This document shows, in pieces, positions 51,096 to 60,266 of a stretch of DNA of 64,000 nucleotides. Each line of letters opens with the position of its first letter. Position 1 is the first letter of the stretch. Origin of the DNA: Methylotenera oryzisoli_B (GTDB lineage Bacteria; Pseudomonadota; Gammaproteobacteria; Burkholderiales; Methylophilaceae). Below the pieces are notes generated by a model. It had not been told where the DNA came from. It searched no databases and was given only the letters and a program-made list of their open reading frames with translations. The stretch is taken from contig OZ277031.1 in the NCBI GenBank assembly GCA_965613685.1, positions 434,001 to 498,000 on the forward strand, read 5' to 3'. The position numbers and the translations under genes were made by a program.

Positions 51096-51140
51096 GCGCT
51101 AAATTAACGTATGTTTTTATTCGGTTTTAGCGCGTTTTTT
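51096..51140 (+). other. Long-loop hairpin in the ilvB leader; terminator-like only on the plus strand
   Basis: GCGCTAAA (51096-51103) and TTTAGCGC (51126-51133) form an eight-pair stem with a 22-base loop. On the plus strand it is followed by GTTTTTT, like an intrinsic terminator, although no plus-strand gene precedes it. On the minus strand it would fold in the ilvB leader without a T run. Confidence 0.5.
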
Positions 51141-51163
51141 ATCTATTTATACACCAACCCTAT

Positions 51164-51192
51164 ACCATAACGGTTTGAGCCTATTTGGTCAA
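51164..51192 (-). promoter_or_regulatory. Sigma-70 promoter for ilvBNC
   Basis: On the minus strand, -35 TTGACC (51187-51192) and -10 TATGGT (51164-51169) are 17 bases apart. RNA would start near 51157, giving a 92-base leader before ilvB. It lies downstream of nadC on the same strand, so the ilv genes can be expressed on their own. Confidence 0.55.
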
Positions 51193-51257
51193 GGACGGCG
51201 GCGCTTGGATAGGCGATTTATAGGCTGTTGGATGGCTTAATGGTGTTTAAGCATGGC

Positions 51258-52133
51258 TTAGCTATGAAAGCGCATGGATAAATCCACGGCCTGTAGGTTT
51301 TTTGTGATGGCGCCTATGGAAATGCGATCGACGCCGGTTAGCGCGATCTCTCTGACGTTTTCCAAGCCTATGCCACCTGAGGCCTCAAGCACAGCCTGCT
51401 CAGCCGATTCCTGATTAAGCTTAACGGCGGCCCGCAATTGGTCAAGATTGAAGTTGTCCAATAAAATGCTGCTGGCGCCAGCTTTCAAGGCTTGCGCTAG
51501 TTGGCTTAAGTTTTCAACTTCTATTTGTATGCTTTTATTGCTGTTTAAGGCTAAGGCCTGCTTAAGGATAGCGGCTATGCTGCCGGCTGCGGCTATGTGA
51601 TTTTCTTTGATTAATATGCCGTCGTACAAGGCTAAGCGCTGATTTTTCCCGCCGCCAACGGTGACGGCGTATTTTTGCGTCCACCTTAAGTTTGGTATGG
51701 TTTTGCGCGTGTCTAAAATTTGACTCTTGGTACCGGCTATGGCTTTCACGTAGTGACGGGTTTGGGTGGCTGTAGCAGATAATGTTTGCAGAAAATTCAG
51801 TGCGCAACGCTCAGCCGTTAAAATGGATCTGGCTAGGCCAGATATTTCGCATAAAACCTGTTCCGCCTTAACTTCAGCACCTTCCTCCACTAGCCAATCG
51901 ATTTTTACATTTGGGTCTATTTCAGTAAAGCAGGCGTTGACCCAGTCTATGCCGCAAATAACCGCTGTTTCACGCGCAATAATGCTGGCTTTGGCGGTTT
52001 GGGTGGATGGCACCAGTTGTGCCGTTAAATCCCCTGAGCCGACATCTTCTGCGATGGCAGATTGCACTTGTTGCTTGATGGAGGCCATCAGTTCGCTGCT
52101 TGGTATAGAAGGGTGGCTTGAGTAAGCAATCAT
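51258..52133 (-). CDS. nadC: Nicotinate-nucleotide pyrophosphorylase (quinolinate PRTase)
   Basis: NadC converts quinolinate and PRPP to nicotinate mononucleotide, which NadD (9233-9877) then adenylylates. The 291-residue protein has AEDVGSGDLTAQLV, the LDTRKTIPNLRWTQKYAVTVGGGKNQR-type active-site region (Arg and Lys residues binding quinolinate) and EVENLSQLAQALKAGASSILLDN. An in-frame ATG at 52088 is a shorter alternative start that keeps the conserved domain; neither has a strong ribosome site. A GST-like gene is divergent upstream. Confidence 0.95.
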   Translation of the reverse strand: MIAYSSHPSIPSSELMASIKQQVQSAIAEDVGSGDLTAQLVPSTQTAKASIIARETAVICGIDWVNACFTEIDPNVKIDWLVEEGAEVKAEQVLCEISGLARSILTAERCALNFLQTLSATATQTRHYVKAIAGTKSQILDTRKTIPNLRWTQKYAVTVGGGKNQRLALYDGILIKENHIAAAGSIAAILKQALALNSNKSIQIEVENLSQLAQALKAGASSILLDNFNLDQLRAAVKLNQESAEQAVLEASGGIGLENVREIALTGVDRISIGAITKNLQAVDLSMRFHS

Positions 52134-52282
52134 GGTTTTCTGGGTGTTTCTTCAAAAAATTGAGCAAGGCAAAATTGACCTAGCCAAATATTGAGTTAGT
52201 TAGAACTGCTTTATAAATGGGTGACGCTGCTTGCATTATAATGCCAGGCCAGACAATTTTATACTACAGGCCAAGCAACAGC

Positions 52283-52897
52283 ATGAAACTCTTGTATACC
52301 ATTAATAGCCCTTATGCCCGTAAGGTTCGTATCGTTGCCATAGAAAAAGGCCTATCGCTGGACATGCAACAAGTCGTGTTAGCAGACCCGGATTGCCCGG
52401 TTAAGCAATACAACCCATTGGCTAAAGTGCCGGTGTTGATTTTGCATGACGGCAGCAGTCTCTACGATTCCAGAGTCATTGTTGAGTATTTGGATGATTG
52501 CTCGGCCTCGAATAAATTAATTCCACAAGCCGCTTTAAGCAAAATAAGCGTGCGTCGCTGGGAGGCCTTAGCTGATGGGGTATGCGATGCGGCAGTGGCC
52601 ATCATGCTGGAACAGCGTAAAGCCGAAGCAGCACAAGATGCGGCGTGGATGACTAAGCAGATGGATAAAGTTAGCCGCGGTTTAACCGTGTTGAACGATG
52701 ACTTGGCTAATCGTAACTGGTGTGTAGACAATGCATTCAGCTTGGCAGACATCGCCGTGGGGTGCATGCTGGCTTATGTCACCATGCGTTTTGCTAAGCA
52801 AATTGATCTCGCCGCGCAATACCCCAATTTACATCGCTTGCATCTGTGCTTGCAAGCACGCCCGTCTTTTGCCGGCAGTGAGCCTAGTCCGTATTAG
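52283..52897 (+). CDS. Glutathione S-transferase-like protein
   Basis: The 204-residue protein has an N-terminal thioredoxin-like GST domain (MKLLYTINSPYARKVRIVAIEKGL; KVPVLILHDGSSLYDSRVIVEYLD) and an all-helical C-domain ending LHLCLQARPSFAGSEP. The Ser in TINSPYARKVR is in the place of the catalytic Ser/Cys of beta-class and YibF-like GSTs. I chose the ATG at 52283, where the fold begins; the frame is open to 52217 but adds an unrelated leader. It resembles YibF more than SspA. Substrate unknown. It is convergent with mnmA (six bases between stops). Confidence 0.88.
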   Translation: MKLLYTINSPYARKVRIVAIEKGLSLDMQQVVLADPDCPVKQYNPLAKVPVLILHDGSSLYDSRVIVEYLDDCSASNKLIPQAALSKISVRRWEALADGVCDAAVAIMLEQRKAEAAQDAAWMTKQMDKVSRGLTVLNDDLANRNWCVDNAFSLADIAVGCMLAYVTMRFAKQIDLAAQYPNLHRLHLCLQARPSFAGSEPSPY

Positions 52898-52903
52898 GTA
52901 ATC

Positions 52904-54019
52904 TCAAGCAGGCGTGGCGCCGGTAATGATGCCGCCGCCGAGGCAGACGTTGCTCTCGTAAACCACAGCCGATTGGCCTGGGGTGACAGCCCATTGTTTT
53001 TGCCCAAATTTGATTTCCACTTCGTCCGCGCTAAAGCGCTCTATCTCGCAGGGTGCATCGGCTTGACGGTAACGGGTTTTGGCGCCGTACACCCAGTTCT
53101 GTTCGGGCGCTTCCGGGTCTATCCAGCTTAATTGCTTGGCGAGTAAGCCGTCGCTTAGTAATAAAGGGTGGTCATGCCCTTGAACGACGGTCAATACGTT
53201 GTTTTCCATGTCTTTGCCAGCGACAAACCACGGCTCGCCATTGCTATCGCGACTTCCACCTATTTTTAAGCCTTGGCGTTGGCCCAAGGTGTAATACATG
53301 AGCCCATCGTGGCGCCCGACCAGTTTGCCTTCGGCTGTTTTTATGTCGCCAGGTTGGCGCGGTAAATATTGGCTGAGAAAAGCTTGGAAAGGCCGTTCGC
53401 CTATAAAGCAAATGCCGGTGGAATCTTTTTTGTCGGCGTTAATTAAACCTGCCTGGCGGGCCATTTCCCGCACTTCGCGTTTTAGCATAGCACCCAGTGG
53501 GAACAAGGTCTTGCTGAGTTGGGCTTGGTTGAGTCGGTATAAAAAATAACTTTGGTCTTTGCTGCCGTCATCGGCTTTTAATAATTGAAATAAGCCTGGT
53601 TTAAGCGGGTTTTCTCTAACTTTTGCGTAGTGGCCGGTGGCAATCAAATCCGCACCCAAACCCATGGCGTGGTCTAAGAACGCTTTAAATTTTATTTCTG
53701 CGTTACATAGAATATCTGGATTGGGCGTGCGTCCCGCTTGGTATTCACTCAAAAAATTAGCGAACACGCGATCTTTATACTCGGTACTAAAGTTAACCGC
53801 CTCGATGTCTATACCAATCTTATCGGCGACGGCGACCGCGTCAAGCAGGTCTTGTTTGCTGGAGCAGTATTCATCGGTGTCGTCGTCTTCCCAGTTTTTC
53901 ATGAACAGACCGGTCACCTCATAACCTTGCTGTTTTAGAAGCAAGGCCGTTACCGATGAGTCCACGCCACCAGAGAGGCCAACCACGACTTTTTTCTTAT
54001 GCTGTTTATTTAAATTCAT
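52904..54019 (-). CDS. mnmA: tRNA-specific 2-thiouridylase MnmA
   Basis: MnmA puts sulfur on U34 of tRNAs for Lys, Glu and Gln. The 371-residue protein has the PP-loop VVGLSGGVDSSVTALLL, the catalytic cysteines in NPDILCNAEIKF and STGICFIGERPF, and LDHAMGLGADLIATGHYAKV. Length matches the family. It lies 44 bases downstream of the nudJ gene, an association also seen in E. coli (nudJ-mnmA). Confidence 0.97.
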   Translation of the reverse strand: MNLNKQHKKKVVVGLSGGVDSSVTALLLKQQGYEVTGLFMKNWEDDDTDEYCSSKQDLLDAVAVADKIGIDIEAVNFSTEYKDRVFANFLSEYQAGRTPNPDILCNAEIKFKAFLDHAMGLGADLIATGHYAKVRENPLKPGLFQLLKADDGSKDQSYFLYRLNQAQLSKTLFPLGAMLKREVREMARQAGLINADKKDSTGICFIGERPFQAFLSQYLPRQPGDIKTAEGKLVGRHDGLMYYTLGQRQGLKIGGSRDSNGEPWFVAGKDMENNVLTVVQGHDHPLLLSDGLLAKQLSWIDPEAPEQNWVYGAKTRYRQADAPCEIERFSADEVEIKFGQKQWAVTPGQSAVVYESNVCLGGGIITGATPA

Positions 54020-54063
54020 TATGTGTCTTTAGCTGTTGTAAGTGCTTAGCTTGTTGCTAGTAC

Positions 54064-54507
54064 TTATAAGTGCGTGATTGCTTCGAGTGGGTAGCGTTTG
54101 CCAGCCAAATAATCTTCCACGCATTTTAAAACTTGCGGACTGCGCATCAGCATGGCTTGTTCGCGCATTTCCTCTACCGTCATCCATACGCTGCGAACGA
54201 TGCCTTCATCCAGCGCTTGAGTCGGTTGATGATGGCTAACACGGCCTATGTAAGCGAAACGCAAATACGTGCTGTCGTTGTGTTCGTGTTTCCAATGGTA
54301 AATGCCAAGTAGGGCCTCAGGGTGAAAGGTGTAGGCGGTTTCTTCCATGGTTTCTCGCACCACCGCGGCTAACAAACTTTCGTTGTCTTCTAAGTGGCCA
54401 GCCGGTTGGTTGTAACGATTACCGCGATCGGTTTCTTCCTCGACCAGTAAAAATTTACCTTGATCTTCTACAATTGCCGCGACCGTGGCATGGGGCATCC
54501 ATTGCAT
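54064..54507 (-). CDS. nudJ: Nudix phosphatase NudJ
   Basis: The 147-residue Nudix protein hydrolyses nucleotide and prenyl pyrophosphates; in E. coli NudJ acts on HMP-PP and nucleoside di/triphosphates. It has the Nudix box GHLEDNESLLAAVVRETMEETAY and the NudJ-typical start MPHATVAAIVEDQGKFLLVEEE plus NQPAGHLE. Its place directly upstream of mnmA supports the call. The 176-base region between it and maf holds no other gene I can see. Confidence 0.92.
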   Translation of the reverse strand: MQWMPHATVAAIVEDQGKFLLVEEETDRGNRYNQPAGHLEDNESLLAAVVRETMEETAYTFHPEALLGIYHWKHEHNDSTYLRFAYIGRVSHHQPTQALDEGIVRSVWMTVEEMREQAMLMRSPQVLKCVEDYLAGKRYPLEAITHL

Positions 54508-54683
54508 AATAGGCTGAGTGTTCGTTAAAGATTGCTCATTTTAACTCAAACTAAGGCCATGCATGCATTTGTCCACTTAAGCCTGGTCTTAATCTGTTTT
54601 GTCTGCAAGCGGCATAAAATAGTCACAGATAGCGCTAAAGCTTTGTTAAGATTGCGCTTTAATGCATACATGGACTTAGCGGT

Positions 54684-55292
54684 GTGAATAACAAGGCAGC
54701 AATCAATACTGGCAACACGCTATACTTAGCCTCGCGCAGCCCACGTCGGGTTGAGCTTCTAAGTCAGCTAGGCTGGGGCTGTATTATCAAGCCTGCCGAT
54801 ATCGATGAGACCCCGCTTGCAGGCGAACAGGCCGCGGCTTATGTGCAAAGGTTGGCTGAACAAAAAGCCTTAGCCACCGGCCGCTTACTTGGCTTAGCAG
54901 ATGGCGTGCCAGCCATATTGGCGGCCGATACCACGGTGGCGTTGGGTACGCAGTTGTTAGGTAAACCAGCGGACGAGGCGGATGCGCGAGCGATGTTAGC
55001 CGGTTTGTCTGGCAGCGTGCATCAGGTGCATACGGCCGTGTCATTGCTTGTTAACCATAAAATTGAATTGGCCTACTCTTGCACTCATGTTGAAATGATG
55101 GGGCTGTCGGCGGCGCAAATCGACGCTTACCTAGCCAGTGGCGAATGGCAAGATAAAGCCGGTGGCTATGGCATACAGGGCTTAGCTGCGGCTTGGATTA
55201 AGCGTATAGACGGCAGCTATTCTGGGGTAATGGGTTTGCCTTTATATGAAACAGCCGCATTGTTGCGTGGGCAAGGCTTAAGTGTGCTGTAG
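54684..55292 (+). CDS. maf: Maf-family nucleoside triphosphate pyrophosphatase (YhdE type)
   Basis: Maf proteins cleave non-standard or excess NTPs; the YhdE subgroup prefers dTTP and UTP and delays septum formation when overproduced. The 202-residue protein has LYLASRSPRRVELLSQLGW, the catalytic DTTVALG, and the KAGGYGIQGLAAAWIKRIDGSYSG-type C-terminal signature of the YhdE rather than YceF type. The start is GTG at 54684; an ATG at 54669 in another frame stops at once. rng follows after 62 bases, a common pairing. Confidence 0.93.
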   Translation: MNNKAAINTGNTLYLASRSPRRVELLSQLGWGCIIKPADIDETPLAGEQAAAYVQRLAEQKALATGRLLGLADGVPAILAADTTVALGTQLLGKPADEADARAMLAGLSGSVHQVHTAVSLLVNHKIELAYSCTHVEMMGLSAAQIDAYLASGEWQDKAGGYGIQGLAAAWIKRIDGSYSGVMGLPLYETAALLRGQGLSVL

Positions 55293-55354
55293 ACTTAAGC
55301 GCTTAAACGCATTTCCGTTTTGATGCAGATGAATTAAATTAAAAGAGAAGTCAA

Positions 55355-56806
55355 TTGAGCGAAGAGATATTAATTAATGTAACGCCACAAGAGACGCGCA
55401 TTGCCATGATGGAGAATGGCGTGGTGCAGGAATTGCAAATTGAACGCAGTTCCTCGCTGGGCTTGGTTGGCAACGTCTACCGTGGTGTGGTGTGCCGGGT
55501 ATTACCCGGCATGCAGTCTGCATTTGTGGAAATAGGCCTGCAGCGGGCGGCATTCTTGCATGCCGGCGATATATTTGAATGCGGCCAGTCCGAAACGCAG
55601 TTGCCCATCCAGGCTGTGTTGCATGAAGGTCAGTCTTTGATGGTGCAAGTCATCAAAGAACCCATAGGCACCAAGGGTGCTAGGTTGACCACGCAAATTA
55701 GCATAGCCGGCCGATTTTTGGTGTATTTGCCACAACAAGAGCACATAGGCGTGTCGCAGCGCATAGAGGATGAGGCGGAGCGCGAGCAATTGAAACAGCG
55801 CTTGCTCGGATTGTTGCCAGAGCGGCGTGTCGGTGGCTACATCATACGCACCATGTCTGAAACCGCGACCGATGAAGAGTTGTTGGCTGACATAGACTAT
55901 TTAACTAAAACTTGGCAGCACATCCTGGCTAAAAGCACCGCCGTGCCAGATCGCACCTTGATTTTTCAGGATTTGAATTTGCCCATGCGGGTGCTACGGG
56001 ATGTCTTGTCTGCAGAAACGGCCATGGTCCGCATCGACTCCAGTGAAACTTATCAAAAATTAGTCGACTTTGCTAATTTATACGCCCTGGCGGCATTGAA
56101 TAAATTGGTGCATTACCAAGGCGAGCGGCCCTTATTCGATTTGTACAGCATAGAGCAAGAAATTGAAAAAGCCATGTCGCGCAAGGTCGAGTTGAAATCC
56201 GGTGGCTATTTAATTTTCGATCAAACCGAAGCGTTAACCACGGTAGACGTCAATACCGGTAGCTTCGTCAGTGGCAAGAACCTGTCTGACACCATTTTCA
56301 AAACCAATTTGGAAGCGGCCCAATCCATTGCTAGGCAATTACGTTTACGCAATTTAGGCGGCATCATTATCGTCGATTTTATTGATATGGATGAAGACAG
56401 CCAGCGCGAAGCCGTATTGGACGAGTTACAAAAAGCCGTGACGCGCGATCGTGCGCGCACCGGCGTGAATGGATTTACGCCGTTGGGCTTGGTTGAGATG
56501 ACGCGTAAGCGCACTCGTGAAAGCTTGGCGCACGTGCTGTGTGAGACCTGTGCCAGTTGCAAAGGGCGCGGCGAATTAAAGACCGCTCAGACCGTTTGCT
56601 ACGAGATTTTACGCGAGTTGTTAAGGGAGGCGCGGCAGTTTAATGCCAGAGAGCTTAGGGTGCTGGCAGCGCCTAAAGTCATAGACATGCTGCTGGATGA
56701 GGAGTCGCAAAGTTTGGCCAATTTATCCGACTTTATCGGCAAGCAGATTTCCTTGCAGGTGGAAGCCAATTACAGTCAAGAATCGTTTGATATTATTTTG
56801 ATGTAA
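55355..56806 (+). CDS. rng: Ribonuclease G
   Basis: RNase G is the short paralogue of RNase E and matures the 5' end of 16S rRNA. The 483-residue protein opens SEEILINVTPQETRIA, has the S1-like region (VYRGVVCRVLPGMQSAFVEIG), the metal-binding DVNTGSF and DFIDMD motifs, and the zinc-link CETCASCKGRGELK. The start is TTG at 55355, matching the conserved N-terminus, with an A/G-rich AAAGAGAAG just before it. It ends six bases from the convergent dynamin-like gene. Confidence 0.96.
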   Translation: MSEEILINVTPQETRIAMMENGVVQELQIERSSSLGLVGNVYRGVVCRVLPGMQSAFVEIGLQRAAFLHAGDIFECGQSETQLPIQAVLHEGQSLMVQVIKEPIGTKGARLTTQISIAGRFLVYLPQQEHIGVSQRIEDEAEREQLKQRLLGLLPERRVGGYIIRTMSETATDEELLADIDYLTKTWQHILAKSTAVPDRTLIFQDLNLPMRVLRDVLSAETAMVRIDSSETYQKLVDFANLYALAALNKLVHYQGERPLFDLYSIEQEIEKAMSRKVELKSGGYLIFDQTEALTTVDVNTGSFVSGKNLSDTIFKTNLEAAQSIARQLRLRNLGGIIIVDFIDMDEDSQREAVLDELQKAVTRDRARTGVNGFTPLGLVEMTRKRTRESLAHVLCETCASCKGRGELKTAQTVCYEILRELLREARQFNARELRVLAAPKVIDMLLDEESQSLANLSDFIGKQISLQVEANYSQESFDIILM

Positions 56807-56812
56807 TGCCAC

Positions 56813-58801
56813 TTAGCTTGCTGATGAGCTTGGCTCTTGATGAAATTTGGCTGAACGCATCAGCTTCAACAATAGGCCATCCAGCTGTTGGGCTTGATGG
56901 CTCAGTTTAGCCAGATCCTTTTCCGTTGCAGCTAGGTTTTTTTCGGTGATTTCGGCGTGGTTGTGCGATGCCATTAAGGCGGCGGCGCGCTGGTCTAATG
57001 ATTTTTTATGCTCGTTAATTTGTGTTTTAAGTTCGCCTATCACCACGTTTAACCACAGTGAACAATCTAACTGCGCTTGTTCAAACGCCGCTTGAATTTG
57101 CGCACCAAGACCATGGTAAAAACGTCGGATTAAAAAACGTTTTTCCGTCAGTACATTAATTGGATCCAGGCAAAATTCGTTGGTAATTTTTTCCAGGGAT
57201 TGCATGCTATTGATAAAGGTATCCATATTCAGTGGCATGGCTACACTCTTTTCAAAACCATGCTCGCGGCAAAATAATTGATATAAATGGTCGGCTTCTT
57301 GTTTGATTAAATCGCCATTTTGTTTAATTTCTCGCGCCAGTTGTATGGCTTGCTTGGTCAGCGTACGCATGCTTCTATTTAGGCTGATGGTGGTCCAACT
57401 GTCACCCATGTCTTGTTTGCTTTGCTCCAAGGTGCTGTTTAAGTGCCCGGTGCTAAGTTGCAGCAGCAGCTTATCACTGAGGCGTTTAATCTTTTCACCA
57501 CCTTGATTGAAGGTCAGCACCGAAGCGTCGTAGCGTTTACGCTCTGTGGTGACTTGCAGCAGAATTTCTTGGGTACTGTCTGCCTGTTGATTTTGCATTT
57601 GACGCAATTCTTTGAGCTGCAGTTGACCTTGCTTGACCCGCATATTCGCGACTTTTTGCGACAGCGCGATCATGTTGGCGCATTCCGTTACGATGGCGCG
57701 CCCTAAAATTTCATGTTTGGATTTGATCAATTGATTGGCTAAGGCATCTTCTAAAGCATCTATGCCACTGCGTTGCAGTAGTTTCGCATCATGTTTAATT
57801 TTAGCCAGCAAGGCTTTTTGTGCAGAGATGGCAAAAATCCGCTTGTTGTCTAAATCCAATTGCTTTGCCGTGTGGTCAATTTGTTGTTGCACCATAGCGC
57901 TCACTTCGGCGTCGCTCTCTAGCCCGTCCCAAAGCATGTCAATTTTGTTCAGCAGCACCAATTTATGACTGGCTCGGTTTTTGACGTAGTCTGACCATAT
58001 TTGCATGTCGGATTTGGTGATGCCGCTGTCTATCGCCGTTAAAAACAACACCGCATGCGCATTGGGAATAATGTTTAAAGTCAATTCGGGTTCGGCGCCC
58101 ATGCTGTTCAAGCCCGGGGTGTCGATCACAACCAAGCCTTTTTGCAGTAAGGGGTGTGGGTAGTTAATCATGGCGTGCCGCCACATGGGTATTTCTACCG
58201 TGCCTTTTTCACCTAACTGCTTTTGCATGGCCGGGTCGTCCTCATGCCAAAACCCTAGCGATTTAGCCGTGGCTAAATCCACGCTGGTTTTTTCAATTAA
58301 GGCGCTCAAGGTTTGCTTCATGGCATCGGCTGATTGTGTATCCAACAGAAATTTTTGCCACAGCTCGGGCTGGCTTTTTAGTTCGCTTAAGCTGGCATTG
58401 CTGAATTTGGTTTCTATAGGCAAGAGTTGTATGTAAGCCGGCTCACCGTTAGCGAATATTTCCGTGGGGCACATGGTAGTTCGGCCAGGCGCGCTGGGTA
58501 GCAAGCGTTGATTAAAGTCAGCAAAAAATAAGGCATTGATGGTTTCGGTTTTACCGCGGGAAAATTCCGCTAAAAAAGCCAACAATAAGCGGTCGTTTTT
58601 TAGGGTTTCTTTTATGTCGAATAAGCGTAATTCTTGGGCGGCATCCATAGGCCCAGCTTGATCTAACCAGCCTATGTATTCATTAATGGCGGCAGTTAAA
58701 GTCTCGCGCCAGTGGGCGTATTCGTTTATTTTTATGCCCAAGCTGCTGCTCGCAGTAGCGGCGGTCTGCGTGGCTTCTTCAAGAGAGGGTTGGCTGGTCA
58801 T
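56813..58801 (-). CDS. Dynamin-like GTPase
   Basis: A 662-residue bacterial dynamin-family protein. The GTPase domain has G1 AEFSRGKT (residues 78-85, with Ala in place of the first Gly of GxxxxGKS/T), G2 around GRTTMCPTEI, G3 VIDTPGLNSMGAEPE (DTPG 227-230) and G4 LLNKID (285-288). A long helical region follows (about residues 370-650) with coiled-coil-like stretches, which in relatives forms the stalk; I see no strong transmembrane segment. Such proteins remodel or protect membranes in some bacteria, but this one has no known role. It lies 16 bases upstream of the YggT gene on the same strand. Confidence 0.85.
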   Translation of the reverse strand: MTSQPSLEEATQTAATASSSLGIKINEYAHWRETLTAAINEYIGWLDQAGPMDAAQELRLFDIKETLKNDRLLLAFLAEFSRGKTETINALFFADFNQRLLPSAPGRTTMCPTEIFANGEPAYIQLLPIETKFSNASLSELKSQPELWQKFLLDTQSADAMKQTLSALIEKTSVDLATAKSLGFWHEDDPAMQKQLGEKGTVEIPMWRHAMINYPHPLLQKGLVVIDTPGLNSMGAEPELTLNIIPNAHAVLFLTAIDSGITKSDMQIWSDYVKNRASHKLVLLNKIDMLWDGLESDAEVSAMVQQQIDHTAKQLDLDNKRIFAISAQKALLAKIKHDAKLLQRSGIDALEDALANQLIKSKHEILGRAIVTECANMIALSQKVANMRVKQGQLQLKELRQMQNQQADSTQEILLQVTTERKRYDASVLTFNQGGEKIKRLSDKLLLQLSTGHLNSTLEQSKQDMGDSWTTISLNRSMRTLTKQAIQLAREIKQNGDLIKQEADHLYQLFCREHGFEKSVAMPLNMDTFINSMQSLEKITNEFCLDPINVLTEKRFLIRRFYHGLGAQIQAAFEQAQLDCSLWLNVVIGELKTQINEHKKSLDQRAAALMASHNHAEITEKNLAATEKDLAKLSHQAQQLDGLLLKLMRSAKFHQEPSSSAS

Positions 58802-58817
58802 GACAGGGTGTGATGGT

Positions 58818-59408
58818 CTATAGATTAGCCAATAAATGGTTTTCTAATGGCATGAGCAGGGTGGCCAAGACCAATTGTGCCCCGATGACAAAAACCAGTG
58901 GGCTGATATCGATGTGCCCAATAGGACGAATAAATAGGCGCATCTTAGCAAGTATGGGTGCGGTTAGCGAGTCCAATAATGGGGCTAATGCGGTGTGCGG
59001 GTTGAGCCAACTCAACACCGCTTGCAATAACACCGCATACAAAAAAATGGTCAGGCTGATGTTCATTACCCCCACCATGGCTAAGCCTAAAAGCTTAGGC
59101 CAGACATGGCTGCCGGCGAGGATTAAGGGGAAGTCTTTTAGCCACAAAGTCAGGCTGAATAGGGTCAGTTGGCTTAGGTAGGCTAACAGCAGGGTCGATA
59201 GGTCCACTCGGCTAAGACCAAAGTTTTTAAAAACTCCCAAGATGCGGCGGGTGGGTTTAACCGCGAATTGACTTAAGACTAGCACCCATTCCGCAGCGGG
59301 GTTTTGGAAGGACACTTTGCACAATTGAAAATAAAAGCGCAATAAAAACAGGGCGCTCAATAAGCCCAGCAGGGTATGCACTAAGAACAACAGGGCATTA
59401 AGCAGCAA
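58818..59408 (-). CDS. YggT-family membrane protein
   Basis: The 196-residue protein has two YggT units, each of two membrane helices: residues 5-28 and 66-85, then 98-130 and 155-185. The signatures are FQNPAAEWVLVLSQFAVKPTRRIL and LDSLTAPILAKMRLFIRPIGHIDISPLV. YggT proteins are linked to membrane stress and, in some lineages, osmotic shock or chloroplast/cell division. It overlaps the proC stop by eleven bases, and the yggS-proC-yggT series is conserved across many bacteria. Confidence 0.9.
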   Translation of the reverse strand: MLLNALLFLVHTLLGLLSALFLLRFYFQLCKVSFQNPAAEWVLVLSQFAVKPTRRILGVFKNFGLSRVDLSTLLLAYLSQLTLFSLTLWLKDFPLILAGSHVWPKLLGLAMVGVMNISLTIFLYAVLLQAVLSWLNPHTALAPLLDSLTAPILAKMRLFIRPIGHIDISPLVFVIGAQLVLATLLMPLENHLLANL

Positions 59409-60234
59409 GCTCGTCCCCTAGTGTTTTGGATTGCTTAGCGGCGGCGGTGGCCGCGGCCAAAATAATGGTTTTAATGTGGGCGGATTCTAAACTGAGTATG
59501 CCTTGTTCGGTGGTGCCGCCTTTGGAGGTGACTTGCGCTCGTAAGGTCTGTATGTCGGTTTTGGTCTGCTTGGCCAGCAAACTGGCGCCAGTGAATGTTT
59601 CCAGGGCTAAAAGTTTGGCCTCTTCTGGACTGAGGCCAAGTTCTACAGCAGCCTCTTGTAAGGCTTCGATTAGATAAAACACGTAGGCTGGGCCGCTGCC
59701 AGAAATGGCGGTGACGGCATCCATTTTCCCCTCGTTGTCTAACCACAGGCTGCTGCCTACTGCCTGCAATATGCTGCTTGCTTGCTCACGCTGGGCCGCA
59801 TTAACGCTAGGCATGGCATACAGGGCAGACACGCCGGCTTGAATCTGCGCGGGCGTGTTGGGCATGGCTCGGACGATAGCTTGGTGACCATTTAGCCAGC
59901 GGCCTAGATCCGTGGTGCGTATGCCGGCAGCGATGGAAATGATTAAGTGCTCTTTAAGCTGTGCGCCTAATTTGCCATTAAGTTGAGCGCACACGGCTTG
60001 CATTTGTTGCGGTTTGACGGCTAACACCAGCACTTGCGGCGCACTGCTTGGCATGTCACTGATGTGCGTTGCGGTCTGCACGCCAAATTGCTCGGCCAAC
60101 ATGGCGCGTTTATCGGCATCGGGTTCCACCACGCAAATACTACTCATTTTATACGCATGATTTTTTAAGCCACATAGGATGGCGCTGGCCATATTGCCAC
60201 CACCAATAAAGCTAATGTGCATAGTTTGATTCAT
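59398..60234 (-). CDS. proC: Pyrroline-5-carboxylate reductase
   Basis: ProC makes proline from pyrroline-5-carboxylate. The 278-residue protein has the Rossmann start ISFIGGGNMASAILCGL, VLAVKPQQM, RAMPNTPAQIQAGVSALYA and the C-terminal signature AVTAISGSGPAYVFYLIEALQEAA. It is followed by the yggT gene and preceded by yggS, the usual group. ProA is encoded separately at 9878-11134; proB is not in the window. Confidence 0.96.
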   Translation of the reverse strand: MNQTMHISFIGGGNMASAILCGLKNHAYKMSSICVVEPDADKRAMLAEQFGVQTATHISDMPSSAPQVLVLAVKPQQMQAVCAQLNGKLGAQLKEHLIISIAAGIRTTDLGRWLNGHQAIVRAMPNTPAQIQAGVSALYAMPSVNAAQREQASSILQAVGSSLWLDNEGKMDAVTAISGSGPAYVFYLIEALQEAAVELGLSPEEAKLLALETFTGASLLAKQTKTDIQTLRAQVTSKGGTTEQGILSLESAHIKTIILAAATAAAKQSKTLGDELAA

Positions 60235-60266
60235 GTTTTGCTCTAAGCCTTTTTACTGTAATTACG

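Noticed and set aside
51066..51164. Translation-coupled attenuator in the ilvB leader
   Set aside because: No leader peptide with branched-chain codons is present, and the T run follows the hairpin on the wrong strand.
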